A DNA stretch of 64,000 bases from Rhynchopus sp. YZ270_cl-10. Its lineage: Eukaryota > Euglenozoa > Diplonemea > Diplonemida > Diplonemidae. Both the position numbers and the translations under genes were made by a program. Positions 1 through 11,374 of this stretch are shown here, piece by piece (the first letter of the stretch is position 1; every line of letters starts with the position of its first letter). The DNA is taken from contig OZ037887.1 in NCBI GenBank assembly GCA_964035575.1, forward strand, positions 1,178,001-1,242,000, read 5' to 3'. The notes below the pieces were generated by a model. That model was not told where the DNA came from and made no database searches. It worked only from the letters and a program-made list of their open reading frames with translations.

Positions 1-1074
1 GATCCGACATGTGGTACAGATGGACTGTTGGTGCGTGCTGACGGGAAGGTGCTGATGCGATGTGGCACTTCGCTGTCGGTGGTGGACTTTTCGTCGACAC
101 CTTCTGTGTCGGATCGTCTTGCCCTGCGTGGGGAGTACACATGGACACTTCACGACGGGTTGATCTATTTGATAGTTCCTGTGAACGAGACGTTTGTTGA
201 GATGCGCACCCACGACGCGATGACTCTGTCAGAACTAGAACTGAGCAGCATCTTCCTTGACAATGTAGACGCAGCAGCACTGCCCCTTCTTGCCTGCTTG
301 GGTGACTATATGTACGCTGCTGTTGGCACTGCACTCTTTGTGCTTACTGCAGGCGCAGGTGCAACCGAGGAGAAGACACGACACACACTGCCTGCACCTC
401 TGGTACGGCTGACTGCGTCTGATGGGAGGCTGTACATGCAGCAGGCTGTGGGGGGACAGATCACAGTCGTGTCGGCAGGTCCTGATCTGGCACAGGTGGG
501 GGAGGTGGCTGTGGCGACGGGTGGTGTGCTGCTGTCGTCACAGCAGCATGCGTACATAGCTGAGAATGTGGACGACTATCTCCTGCGTATCACAGAGAAC
601 CTCACACTGCAGGCCACGACACACCTTTCTGGGACAGTAGCTGGAGTGTCGGAGGGATATGGGTACTTGTTTATTGCTACTAGCAGTGGTGTTTTGGTAC
701 ACTCTGAGACGGCAGAGAACGCTGCTTGCAAACCTGCGAGTTCAGACAGCGGACTGCCTGCTGTGTTGGTTGTACAAACGGTGCTGGCGTGTGTGTTTGT
801 GGTGTTGACGGTGCTGCTTCGTACTGCGTCTTGGCTGCTTTTTAGGAAGAAGGGTGCGACACCACCACCACCACGTGATCCTCATCGTGAAGCTGCCATA
901 CCCCCCCGAGATGCAAAGCAAGTACGATTCGCGCCAGATGTGGAAGCAGGCAGCTCGGCAGAGATGCAGATGATATCCGCCCACTCTGGATGGATCTCTA
1001 GCGAAGGAGCCGCGAACCCTGCTGAGCCTTGCGACGGCACAGTCCGGCTGCTCGACAGTGTCGTGGTGCAATGA
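1..1074 (+). CDS. C-terminal part of a single-pass membrane protein (5' end outside window)
   Basis: The frame is open from base 1 with no convincing start, so this is the 3' end of a longer gene; it stops at TGA 1072-1074. About 240 visible residues form a beta-rich region with repeated strand patterns such as GDYMYAAVGTALFVL and GYGYLFIATSSGVLV, which suggests blades of an extracellular beta-propeller, although no named repeat can be assigned. A hydrophobic helix follows at about bases 760-840, then a basic FRKKG stop-transfer and a proline-rich, basic tail of about 75 residues. The likely topology is type I: propeller outside, short tail inside. No intron is needed. Function unknown; a receptor or adhesion role is only a guess from the layout. 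Confidence 0.7.
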   Translation, partial: DPTCGTDGLLVRADGKVLMRCGTSLSVVDFSSTPSVSDRLALRGEYTWTLHDGLIYLIVPVNETFVEMRTHDAMTLSELELSSIFLDNVDAAALPLLACLGDYMYAAVGTALFVLTAGAGATEEKTRHTLPAPLVRLTASDGRLYMQQAVGGQITVVSAGPDLAQVGEVAVATGGVLLSSQQHAYIAENVDDYLLRITENLTLQATTHLSGTVAGVSEGYGYLFIATSSGVLVHSETAENAACKPASSDSGLPAVLVVQTVLACVFVVLTVLLRTASWLLFRKKGATPPPPRDPHREAAIPPRDAKQVRFAPDVEAGSSAEMQMISAHSGWISSEGAANPAEPCDGTVRLLDSVVVQ

Positions 1075-1105
1075 GAGTGGCGACATCTTTGAAATGATTT
1101 TATAG

Positions 1106-1136
1106 TTTTTTTTTTTTTGGGGGGGGGGGGGGGGGG
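1106..1136 (+). repeat. T13-G18 homopolymer junction
   Basis: Thirteen T are followed directly by eighteen G, about 30 bases past the stop codon of the first gene. Read as RNA this is U-run then G-run. Long G runs are also frequent at 1860-1910. Homopolymers of this length are also prone to sequencing error. Confidence 0.9.
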
Positions 1137-1468
1137 TTTGGGAAACATTGGGCTCGGGGCAGGGATATCAGTTGCAGGGGTCGGGGAGGTTCGGACATTT
1201 TGGGACAACGTTTGCTCGTTATTTTTCTCTGTCATTTTTTTGTTGTCTCGAATGTCATAAGAGCTCGTAAGAGGGCTGTATGATGACAGTTCCAACAGGT
1301 GTTGTGTACCGGGGTTTATTTTTGTTTGTAAATAGCTTGGCTGTTTTTTTGGGATGGTATTATGAGTGTCAGACGACCTTAAGGTGTGATGTAAAAACCG
1401 GGTTTCAAAAAAAGGGGGGGGAAACAGGCCTCTGGGTAATTTTTCGGCCGATGTTGGCCTTGGGGGGT

Positions 1469-1912
1469 GGGTGGTACCCCCCCCCCCCCCACCTCTGTAC
1501 ACAGTTACACAGGGGGTGGGCCGAAGAAAAATTTTTCCGACCAATTTTTGCCCACAAAAAATCGAAAAAAAAAATTTTTTTTTTCGATTCTCCTGTGTCT
1601 GTGCGTGCTGTGATGGGGTCATTTCGCGCTCAGAAATGAGTATTTTTGACCCAAAATACATGTGTCAGTTTTTACACGATTTTTGAAATTTTCAGTCCAA
1701 AACTGACACATGTATTTTGGGTCAAAAATACTCATTTCTGAGCGCGAAATGACCCCATCACAGCACGCACAGACACAGGAGAATCGAAAAAAAAAATTTT
1801 TTTTTTCGATTTTTTGTGGGCAAAAATTGGTTGGAAAAATTTTTCTTCGGCCCAGCCCCTGTACAACCGTGTACAGAGGGGGGGGGGGGGGGGAGGGGGG
1901 GGGGGGACCCAC
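1469..1912. repeat. Large foldback inverted repeat (about 200-base arms)
   Basis: The left arm (about 1469-1672) and right arm (about 1699-1912) are reverse complements with few mismatches and a loop of about 26 bases. Each arm also contains a smaller palindrome (CGA10T10CG type). The arms end outward in C-runs (left) and G-runs (right), which can pair as well. The same peptide-like frame is therefore seen on both strands, which shows that these frames are structural and not genes. It is best described as a foldback element or MITE; no clear target-site duplication was found. Confidence 0.9.
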
Positions 1913-2256
1913 CACCCCTAATCCGTGTTGGCCTGCCTACCCCCCAGTTAGGCTGAGGCCTGGGGGGAAATAGAAAAATATGAGGGGGGAAAAACCGTCT
2001 GCACATCATGTGTGCGTAAAGTGGGGATGCGTGTTGCTTTTTTTACTGATGTGACTTCACCGTGAAGAGTATTTGGCCCGCTGAATATTTGAAATGTTGC
2101 GCAGTGGCTTTTCGTTTTAGCAAAAATATGGAAGTAAAACTGATGGCAATAATTCATCGAGGCGCCGATTTCCCGCGGTGGGCATTTTCCTGACGATAAT
2201 TACCTTCACAGTGCCATTTTTTTGGCAGAAAAAAAGAATCATGTTTTACCACAAAG

Positions 2257-2520
2257 GGCGGCCTCAAAACCATAACCTACAAACAACCTTGCGACAGGAA
2301 AGAAGTACCAGAGTGCTCCACACTCGCGAGAACCTTAGCCTGGTAAAAAGGGGTGTTTTCATAAAAGTTGCTCTCAAGAGTTCAGGACGGCTGACGTCAA
2401 TACCTTACGTTGGACAAAGGCTTCTGAGTACCTCCCCAAGCGGGTCCTCAGGCGATTGCTCCGCATTGATCCACACAACAATAGTGGAGCTCATCCTCGG
2501 GGCGTTATAAAAGTTTTTGA
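2257..2520 (+). repeat. Dispersed repeat R5, joined to an R4-type tail
   Basis: This resembles 32240-32460, sharing GGGCGG, ACCTACAAACAACC, CAAAGGCTT, CCCCAAGCGGGT and AGGCGATTG in the same order and spacing. Here the repeat runs on through CCACACAACAATAGTGGAG into an R4-like tail (2484-2515). The other copy is interrupted at the equivalent CTACACAAC by two transposons. No coding potential or known RNA was recognised. Confidence 0.65.
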
Positions 2521-3250
2521 AGAAAGAAAAAGTGAAAAAAAATAAGTGAAGACTGTCTGAGTGGCGGCTGCACTGAACCAACAGATTATCAAAAAAAAAC
2601 CAAAAAAAAAACAAAAAAAACAATACATAACAGTAGCCTCTGTACCCTAGCTTTCGTATTACTCCATACCTTCCTGTTTTAGGTGCCCAAGCACCGCGAT
2701 ATTTAGTGTAATCTGACAAAAAAAAAAAAAAAAAAAGCTATTTTTTATCAAAACGATACCATCCTGTCATATGTGAGGACATCAATCCTTAGATGACAGT
2801 TGCAGAGTCCTGCACTGGGTCAAGATGGCTAAGCAAAGGGGCGAAGGGCAAAAACCTTTTCTGGTCGGCCATCACAAACGGACCCAACAAAGAGGATGTG
2901 TTCGGAAGAAATAAAATTAGTGATTTTTTTTTGTCGATTCAGATCATTCTACAAATTTTTTTTTGTGCGAACGTTTTTTTTTTTTTATCCCATCTGAAAC
3001 AGGCTCTCCGCTAGGATTTCCGATTTTGAAAATATTCTGTTGATGGTCCACGTTGGTGGGGTACATGCTTGCGCTGCAGGCGCACGGTGCGCAACTTTTT
3101 TTTTTACCAACGCCCGATTTTGACTTTTTTGGGACGTTTGAGCACTCACCTCTCCATATCTTCTTCTCCTGAGCTTTTTTGACAGGTAGAACGGGTCTGA
3201 ACCACTTAGCAGAACTTTTTTTTTTTTTCTTTTTTTCCCCATTTTCAAAA

Positions 3251-3275
3251 AGTTCTGTTGACAATCAACAGAACT
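3251..3275. repeat. Short perfect hairpin
   Basis: AGTTCTGTTG and CAACAGAACT flank a five-base loop. Role unknown. Confidence 0.85.
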
Positions 3276-3446
3276 TTAGTACCTAGCGGAGTGCCTGATC
3301 TGAAATGAGATTATTGTCAAAATGATGGATAGGTTCGTGAGTGCCCTAGATTCCCTGTGTAATGAAATGGGTCCTTTTTTTTCCTGATGCGTTTTTGTAG
3401 GATACATTCATTCTTCAAGGGTTCGTTGTTTAAAGTGCGTTTTTAA

Positions 3447-3550
3447 ATGAACGTAGAACTGCATGGTTCCAACCCGGTACACTGGTTATTTGTACCAAAG
3501 GGTTCACGAGAGGGCTTTTTTGTATTTCAAAGCCAACTTTTTTTTTTTTT
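3447..3550 (+). repeat. Dispersed repeat R1 copy 1
   Basis: Contains CTGCATGGTTCC, CCGGTACA, TTCACGAGAGGGCTTTT and GTATTTCAAAGCCAAC, then a T run. These are the shared R1 modules in their usual order. Confidence 0.75.
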
Positions 3551-3697
3551 GACGGGATGCCAGCCTTCCCCCCCGAAGTTTCTCGACTTCCAAGAACCCT
3601 TTCATGTATCTCATTTCCTCCTTGATGGAAAGTTCATGATATTAATGCTGTATTTGTTCCGAATGTGGTTCACCCTTTTTTTTGATGTAAATCACGA

Positions 3698-3806
3698 AAT
3701 GGATATCGAACTTCATGGTTGGGGTCCACCCCCCCGGTGCACCCGGTCATGTACCAAGGTACACTGTCACGAGCGCTGGCTGTTGTATTTTTTCAACTCA
3801 CGTTTT
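3698..3806 (+). repeat. Dispersed repeat R1 copy 2, upstream of the 4096 gene
   Basis: Contains CACGAAATGGAT, CATGGTTGGGGTCCACC, a GGTGCACC variant, GGTACACTGTCACGAG and a T-rich tail. It runs into the T-rich leader of the next gene and is formally in frame with it, but is not likely coding. Confidence 0.75.
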
Positions 3807-3970
3807 TTTTGTTTCTCTTTTTCTTCGTATTTTTTTTCTTTCCCAAATCTTCCCCCCCATTTCACCAAAAGGCCCCTCTTCGGGGTGGGGAAAGGTTTCC
3901 AAACTGCCACTTATTTTCCCCCTCCCTCTCATTTTCAACCTCCCACCACGTTCCCTCCCCCCTAATGGCA

Positions 3971-4040
3971 GCCCATTGGAATGCGCAAAATACATCACAA
4001 TAGTGATGTATTTTGGTGTATTTTGCGTATTCCAATGGGC
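3971..4040. repeat. 70-base imperfect hairpin in the leader of the 4096 gene
   Basis: The left arm GCCCATTGGAATGCGC and the right arm GCGTATTCCAATGGGC enclose AAAATACATCAC/GTGATGTATTTT. A repeated TGTATTTT makes the right arm about ten bases longer. It ends 55 bases before the chosen ATG. Confidence 0.9.
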
Positions 4041-4095
4041 TCCAATCACAATACTGCCACCATCACTCCCCCCCAAATACAGAGAGAGAACCCAA

Positions 4096-6160
4096 ATGCG
4101 CCATACCGGGCTGACGTCCCCTTCTCGTGGTACGTTTGCTTCATGTCAGGTCGATCCTTTGGATGTCCCGCTCCCGCTCCCTCAGCTTCAGGGAGAAGCG
4201 AAGGAACACTTGAACACCGACACAACGCATAACCCCACACCACCTGTCGCAAGCACCACGCCAACCCCTCAGCATCAAACGCACCAACCGCACCTCAGCA
4301 TAGGCCAGCGCGCACGGTTGCGAATGCCTATCTCTCCACCAAAGCGCCCGGTACATGCTTCCACCCTTGCACAGGATTTGCAAAAGGAACGTTCCCTTCA
4401 GGCATCTCCAGAAGGGTACATGGCAGTTGTCTCCCCAGGAAGTAGTCTTGGCTATGCGGACCCAATGAGCGCACATAGGGTGGCCGATGTGAAGGCGCAT
4501 GGCGAATGGGTGTTGCAGGAGGCGCTTGGGAGAAGCAACGCACTCTTGGAGGTGGAGCGTGCACGCACCGCACGTCTGCGGGACAACGCAAGCCTCGCAC
4601 TGCGGCTGGCACAGTGCAGGGCATTAGGGGGGTGCTACTTCCAGAAGCTGCAACGTTGGGCACACTACCATGCGTGGACACGATTCGCATGCCCAAACAA
4701 AGTGCAGTCTACACGACGCAGTATCGTCCCCGAGACAGCTCCTCTCCCAGAAGTATTCCCCGAAGAATGCTGTTCACGCGACTTCCTCCGTCGGCAGGTT
4801 CTCCAAGAACGGCAAAAGAATAAATCCCTCAAACGGTTGAACCGAACTCTCGAAGCAACGCTCTGTGCGATGAAGGACAGCGAACGGCCGGCAGAGAAGC
4901 ACGCAGAAGACGAGCCGCAGGCTGTGGACGGCGTTGCGCAGTACTCTGCGTCTTCAGATGCCGAGGCAGGGGGTCCGACACCGAGACTCACGTCCCCGGT
5001 GCCTTCGCCCCTTCGCACGGCTCTCTTCTCTGAGGGCAACGGCGCAGAGGAGAAGAAGAACCACACCCCTGCCACCACCCCCACTACGACTGCGACGACG
5101 TCCCTCCACGAGCGGGTCTCGCACACCAGCGAATGTCTCTTTGAACAGCTTCGTTCTGCCGCCCCCGAAGCCGCAGCGGTGTGCACGCTTCTCAAGGACG
5201 TAGAATCGCAGGAGTATTGGCATAAGGCAAATGCACGCTTCCGACGTGCACATCCAACCTTTCATGATGGAGTGCTCAAAAGGGCCCTGCAAAGTACGTT
5301 TGTTGCGCGTGAATTTGAGATGTTTGCTTCAATTCTGCGTGCAAATGGTGTGCAGTTCGACCTCGACAGACGCACCGACCCTGCGTCCAGAGAGCACCAC
5401 AGCAACACCACGCCCGCCCCTCGACTCCGCCGCACTGCTTCAAGACATATGCCAAACAAAGTTGCCTTCGGTGTGGCCTACACCCCCAGAGCGACATCAC
5501 GACCCGCCCAGCGAGCGAAGTCTACAGGCACCACACGGCGGGGGACAACCCCGAAGAAAACCCCCGCACCCCCGAGCAGTCCTGGTATTGTACCGGAGGC
5601 GAAGGCGAAGGCGAAGCAGGAGGAGCAGGCTGAACCTCACGTGAGCGTGCAGAGGGTACAGAGGTCGCAGAGTGCTTCGCCCAGGAAGGGGAGGGGTGTG
5701 GGTGGTGGTGGTGGTGGTGGTGGCAGTGCGGTGGAGGAAGTGGTCGAGGAGGGTCCGGTGCAGTTCGTGGACACGGACGGCGACCTGCTCTCGTTCACAG
5801 TGCAGTTCGAGGGTTTAGTGTACTGTGTGAACGGCGAGGCACGTCCCCCATCGCGCTGCATCGTCGTCAGCGAGGAGGAACACCGCGTAGACTTCCCAGA
5901 CATCGCGAAGGCCGTCACACTCCCAGAGGATATGGAAGTGTATGTGTTTCCCCCCTCCCTCCCTTTTCCCCCCCATGGTTGCAACCCCAGAAATGAAGCT
6001 TGTTAGGAGCGCCGATAGGACTTAGGGTCATATCACCTTTCTTCAACTTTGTTTTTTTCCCCCCAAATTTTTTTCCTCCAGGAGACGAGGCATATTAGCG
6101 AAGCTGCGCACGCTGGCGATGGCTGGGGGTGTTGGACATAATATCTTAGGTGCATATTGA
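4096..6160 (+). CDS. Coiled-coil protein of unknown function with a C-terminal VDTDGD module (2 exons)
   Basis: Exon 1 is 4096-5939 and exon 2 is 6082-6160. The intron 5940-6081 starts GTATGT and ends TTCCTCCAG; joining gives ...EDMEVRRGILAKLRTLAM... and a TGA stop at 6158, 640 residues in all. The frame is open further upstream to 3715, but that part runs through repeat R1, T-rich DNA and a hairpin, so I chose ATG 4096. Residues about 139-180 and 225-260 look helical and coiled-coil (VERARTARLRDNASL); the middle is rich in Pro, Thr and Ser, with a Gly run near 536. The C-terminal 85 residues (VQFVDTDGDLLSFTV to the end) form a compact module, with an FPD motif and a helical end, that I recall from large protist proteins but cannot name. 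Function unknown. Confidence 0.75.
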
Positions 6161-6890
6161 TGGAAGAGAGCTTGCGACCCTTTTCTCTTTCTTTCTTCCT
6201 TCTTGGTACACTGTCACGAGAGGGCTTTGTATTTCAAGTCAACTTTTCTTTGCTGCTGATCGTTCTTCGTAACTACATTTTATTTTTTCAAAATAAATTG
6301 CGATGTGGTCTTCGACCACATCGCTTTCCGAGTCTTCATTGACACGGAGGAAGTAGTTCTCCTGCCGGCGTTGCTTCCCAAATCACTCTTTTTTATGGTT
6401 TTCCTTTTGTCACACCTTTTCTGTTGTTGTCTGCAGGGTACTTCATGCTTTCATCCGGCTGCTGTCATCGTACGTGGGTCAGTCAGAGGTGCCTGCATCA
6501 ATAGCTATTCCCCTTCGTATACCCAATATTTTGTGCTATGTGTGCACATCGAGACTTGATGATTATCAGTCTTTTTAAGCCCCCCCCTCCCACCCCCCAA
6601 ACCATTGTGTTAGAGAGGAACATCCTTAGATTTCGTTGTATCCAAATATTCAAATATGTGTATCAAAATAAAGAACCCACCACACCCCCTCGACAACTTT
6701 CTCTTTTTTTTGCAGTTCTTTTTTCCTACGAAGCTTTTAAACACCAAATCATCCCTCAAAACAGGAGGAGCAACGAAACAACTTTACTACCGATCCTGCT
6801 ACTCTCTTCAAACCACACATACCCCCCAGTAAAAATCCACAGGGAAGTGCCCAAGACTGTTGAAAAGACATCTGTCTCGACCATGGGTAT
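6161..6890. other. Intergenic region, one R1 fragment
   Basis: T-rich in its first half; holds the 3' half of an R1 repeat at about 6205-6252. A CTCTTTTTTTTGCAG tract near 6700-6715 could be an RNA-processing (splice acceptor) site for the next gene. An upstream ATG at 6883 opens only a five-codon frame. No gene seen. Confidence 0.6.
6205..6252 (+). repeat. Dispersed repeat R1 copy 3 (3' half)
   Basis: GGTACACTGTCACGAGAGGG then GTATTTCAAGTCAAC and T-rich sequence. Confidence 0.75.
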
Positions 6891-9800
6891 ATGGCCATGA
6901 ACACATCGACGCGGCAGCACAACCCGCCGCCCAATGCAGGGGAGAGGACTGGGGATGAGGAGAAGAAGCAGCACCTAGAGAAGTGGGCGAAGGTCCGAGG
7001 CTGCAAGACGCTTCTGGGGAAGTGGCGCACCTTCAAGGACAACCATGACCAGGATTTCAACCCAACTGAGGCGCACGTCAGCCGACACGGCGTCAGCGCT
7101 GTCGGCCTCCTCAGCGTCCTGAATGAAGAACACTTTACACGCCTCTCACAGACGTGGAACGCACTGTACAACCACTGGGTCAAACCAGAGGCCTTCCAGC
7201 AGCTGTTTCGCACGCTGTTTGCGTACACCGAGCTCTTCAACAGCGATGGGATGTTCGTTGGTGGACCCGGTAGCGCGCAGGCCGCCTTACCGCCACGCGA
7301 GAAGGTGGGCATGACGGACCTGGACTACTACATAAAGGAGCTCTTCGTCGTCGTCGACGTCGAGAAGCACGGCATGGTAACGTGGGAGGACTTTGTCAAC
7401 TTCCTCATCTCCAGTGTCATGGTGGATGCAGATACCAACAAGCGTCTCTCGGACTCCTCCTATGTCCTTGAAAACACGATAGTGGTCGGATCCTCACGCA
7501 AGGCAGAGTTCACCTCGATGAAGCTATACCCAAACTGGAACAAACTTGCTGCCATCGCGAAGAAGCAGGTTGCAGTCATCGACTGTGCAGACCTCTCCAT
7601 GCAGCACCCTGCAAAGCTTCTGGACCATGATGCGAACGTTCTCGCCACCGCGTACAATAACGTAACAAAACACTTTGTCACTGCGTGCAGCGACTTCAAA
7701 ATCCGTGTCTGGTCCTCCGCATCCTCGATGAGTGTCGTTAAGGAGTTTCATTTGCCGGTTTCCGCAAAATCATTGGGGTTTAGTTCTACAGGCAACACAA
7801 TGTACGTCGGAGACCGTGAAGGTTACTTCCACGCCATCGATTTCGAAGGGTTCATGCAGGCCCGGCAGCACGCCCTGCAGCCGCTGACAAACCAGCAGGT
7901 CTTTGTGAAGTATCAGCAGAAGATCCACTCAAACACCATCACAGATCTGATATCGCTGCCGAACCACAACGTTGTTACCGTGGGGCTGGACGGGAAGGTG
8001 CAACTGATCAACCCAAGCAGGAACTTCTTGGTCACACCCTTCGGCTCGAAGGTCAAGCACGCACACGGTGTGTTCTCAGTGCAGCATGCCGAGTCGTACC
8101 ACTTCCTCATCACAACGGGACTAGAGAACTACGCCCTGATCTGGGTGGACAACATGCCTAACATCCCTTCCTTCAAGCTGTCGGACCCCACATCGCCGCA
8201 CGCAGCACCACTCTGTGGGGTGTGCGTCATCCCGAACACACCACATATCATGACAATCGATACGATTGGTGTTACCAAAGTGTTTGACATCCGGTCGTCC
8301 CAGATGCTTGACTCATTCAACATGAAATGCCTTGTGGGGCAGTCCGAGCAGGACCTCAGGGTGCACTGCTGTGTGCACACAGGGTCGCGCAACCGGCAGC
8401 TGGTCTACGGTGCGAAGGGGCTCTATGTGTTCGAGCATGAGTCCAAAAGCTCGGACATACCTCGCATGGCGCACTCCCCCGACCAGCAGCTGTACGCCTG
8501 CTCGCATCTGCCGTCGGAGGAAACCTTTGTCTCCGTCTCCTCCAAGGAGATCCGCCTGTGGAGACAGAACAGCGGCATTGTGGAGAAGACGTACACCCCC
8601 GCGACGCAGACGCACATCACTGCTGCGCTGGTGGACATACGCAACCCACCGAAGGTTGTGTTGGGGCATGCCGACGGGAAGGTCACCGTCGCGAATGCGA
8701 TCACTGGGCATGCCATCCGCTCCTACCAAAGACACACCTCTGCCGTCGTGCGCATTGCGCTCGACACCGTGAACAACAGGATTGCGACAGCAGGCCAAGG
8801 CGGCATGATGTTCCTATGGCACGACCTCGATCCGCCACGTACAATGAAGTGCGTGCCTAAGGCCAAGAAGGTCATCTACTCCACCTTCGAGGATGAGGTG
8901 CAAGTCTCGCAGAACCCCCTCGCAGCCTTTGGAAACCTCCTCATGAAGAAGAAGGAAGGTGAGATGAGCGACGCCGCGATGGCAGCAGCGAACAAAATGA
9001 AGGCAACCCTTGCAGCAACGTTGACAGCAAAGACCTTCGCAAACGCGCCGAAGAACGCAACCGATCTGACGTTCTCGTCGCAGAAGCAGAAGCGGCAAAT
9101 GCCCCTCGCACCCACAAAGGGGTCAGACCCTCTCGCAAAGGTCACGCTGCCTGGGGAGGTCACGAGCATATCCTTCAGCAACCCTTCTGCTAAAATGCTT
9201 GTAACGATCCCGGGGCGGACGGCCTTCGTCTACGTCATTACAGAAGAAAAGGGTATTGCTCGTGTCGCGAACGAGCTTCTGCACCTAAATGACACAGAGC
9301 TCACGTGGGGTGACTTACACACAGATGACTACTGCTTCACATCGGACACAGCAGGAATCGTACACTTCTGGTGTCTGAAGTTTCCTAAAGGCATCTGTCT
9401 CAGCAGGTGGTACACATGCGACCCTCCGCGAGCACCGTCGCGCTTCAAGAACTCAATGTCAAGGTGTGCAAGGGAAGGGGGACGATATCAAAACACACAA
9501 CACACAGGCCACACCAGAGTGCGTCGTTCAGAAAGCGTGATAAGACGAAGGACCTCTTGACGTCCCTCAAGAACGCGAAGCCTACCAACCAGTCGAAGGT
9601 ATGTTCGAAGGCATTCGTTCAACCCACCACACCCACCCCTGCAGCGAAAGACCGCAGTGGTGCCGAGTGTGAGCTGCTTCACCCTTGAGGTGCCGCTTCT
9701 GTACACAGCTAACGAGCTCGGCACAGTGGCCTGCTGGGACCTCTCCGAGCTGCTCCAGAGTGCGCACGAACAACGCGACCTGCGCGACAGTGAGGAGGTA

Positions 9801-11374
9801 CACACCCCTACCCCAACCACCCCACCAACAATATAGTTTGAAACAACATACACTAGGAGTGTGAACACCTTGATAACGTTTGTGGGAAACGATGTGCACG
9901 CACCACGGCATAGTCATCATTCAACTTTCTTTTATCCCGGTTTTGACTTTCAATCTCAAATAGGGCAAATACATACCAGTATTTTGGATCGACTGATCCT
10001 ACTGCCACCTTTCTCACAGTGAAATACAAATTCCAGCGACTCCTCACATATTCTATTACACGACAACCCATACAGGATGACAACCAGTCCATGACAGCAG
10101 TTCTCCCGCAGTGTGTGGTGCACTGGTCGGCACATTCCGAGCACGTCATCCGCGTTGAGCTAGTCTCTTTGCCGTACCCACACGTGATCACCTTCAGCAA
10201 CGACTCGAGGGTGCGCATATGGTCGTGCCATGGTGAGCTGCTTGCGTCGCTGAGGCAGGGGCCGTTGACGCAGGCGCAGTGGGGGCTGACGAAGACGAAG
10301 GCTGTGAACGGTGCGAAGAAGCTGCGACAGATGGTGTTGTGGCAGAAGCTTCGCACAGCGGTACGTCGTGGACGCTTCCGCGAGGGCGACGTGGGGACGA
10401 ACAAATGGGCGTATATCATGGCACTCATGCGCGACACCGCTGCACGCATGGACCAGGACGACGACGAGGACGCACACAACGCGACCTCGTACCTGAGACG
10501 CCCCACACGCGCGCACCGTATGGTGCACAGCCCTAAGTACCTCGCACGGTCCGCCTCCCCACGCAACGTCATCAAAGAGTTTCAAGACAAACGCGATGCC
10601 AGCAATGCTCTCTACGAAACCATGCGGTCCTCTCCTACGAACCAGACACATCAACAACAGCAACAAGCCGACGACCCGCCTACCCCGTCGCAGGCGCAAA
10701 AGCCGGTGCAAGAGATGACCGTCCACGAGCGCCTGAAGAAGCTCTCGACGTCACTCAAAACGCGAGACCGCAGGGAAATCGTTTCGCGCGAACTGCTCAA
10801 TGAGATGCGCGAGGGTGACAAGGTGTCCACCTCCACACACCTCGCACCCAGCGCAACCCCGCAGTCTGGGCACACCACAGCACCGCCACGCACCTCGCTG
10901 CAACGCGGCAGCACTGTGGGGACCGTATTCGGCTCGCACACTGTCGGTGAGGGCGACGACGTCTTCCACGTACGCATTGCACCACGCCGCCACACACGAC
11001 AGCAGGAGCACCACGAAAAGGTTCCTGTAGGTGTGCTGTCTGGGGACGTGCTGTGGCAGAACTTCTCAAGGGAGTGCGTAGCGCCACAGGGAGAGGAGGG
11101 ACCTCAGGAGGAGTCTGCACGCACAAAGCGTCCCAAGGCGGACATCCAGCGTGTGATGACCGCGCGCGACTGGGAGGCCTGCACAACGTTCCTCAAGCCC
11201 TCGCTTGTCAGCACCTCGCGGCAGGGTGCACGCAAACGCAACAAGATCGCCCCCATGCTGCAGCTGCGCTCCCCCAGCGACGCTACAGGGCTCACAGTGT
11301 CGCAGAAGCAGCCCCTCCCAGGGCTCCCAGGCCTGCGAAGAAGGGGGAGGTCCCCAGAGCGGTCGTGCCGGTGA
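6891..11374 (+). CDS. EF-hand and WD40-repeat protein, WDR49-like (4 exons)
   Basis: Exons are 6891-9406, 9508-9598, 9645-9797 and 10076-11374, giving 1,352 residues. The introns (101, 46 and 278 bases) have GT...AG ends and all restore the WD40 frame; exon 3 reads LLYTANELGTVACWDLSELL. The N-terminal 190 residues are helical with one EF-hand-like loop (DVEKHGMVTWEDF, about 156-168). From about 220 to 900 there are many WD40 blades (ATAYNNVTKHFVTACSDFKIRVW, VVTVGLDGKVQLI, RIATAGQGGMMFLW), and more lie in exons 3-4 (VITFSNDSRVRIW). The C-terminal 330 residues are polar and look disordered. Order and length match the WDR49/WDR64 family of EF-hand WD proteins, which are mostly found in ciliated organisms. 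Start chosen at ATG 6891; ATG 6897 follows in frame. Confidence 0.88.

Larger units (their letters stand above)
1075..4095. other. Intergenic region with homopolymers, foldback repeat and dispersed repeats
   Basis: There is no credible gene in these 3 kb. The open frames are runs of Lys/Phe/Gly made by A, T or G tracts, or copies on the two arms of the inverted repeat at 1469-1912. The stretch holds a T13G18 tract, the foldback element, a long copy of repeat R5, a small hairpin, a reverse-oriented GC-rich motif (about 3062-3096) seen again at 29824 and 33848, two copies of repeat R1 and a 70-base hairpin just before the next gene. Confidence 0.7.

Noticed and set aside
882-1973. Long minus- and plus-strand frames with the same peptide over 1469-1912
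   Set aside because: They arise because the two arms of the foldback are reverse complements; the peptide is homopolymer-rich and has no family.
3698-3806. R1 core as a tRNA gene
   Set aside because: A B-box-like string is present, but no acceptor stem, anticodon arm or A-box could be fitted.
3715-4095. Upstream extension of the 4096 gene (127 more codons)
   Set aside because: It crosses an R1 repeat, T-rich DNA giving Phe runs and a hairpin; the coding-type composition begins at 4096.
9380-9406. A 24-27-base intron GTTTCC...CAG near the end of WD40 exon 1
   Set aside because: Its length is a multiple of three and would not restore the downstream WD40 frame; the 101-base intron 9407-9507 does.
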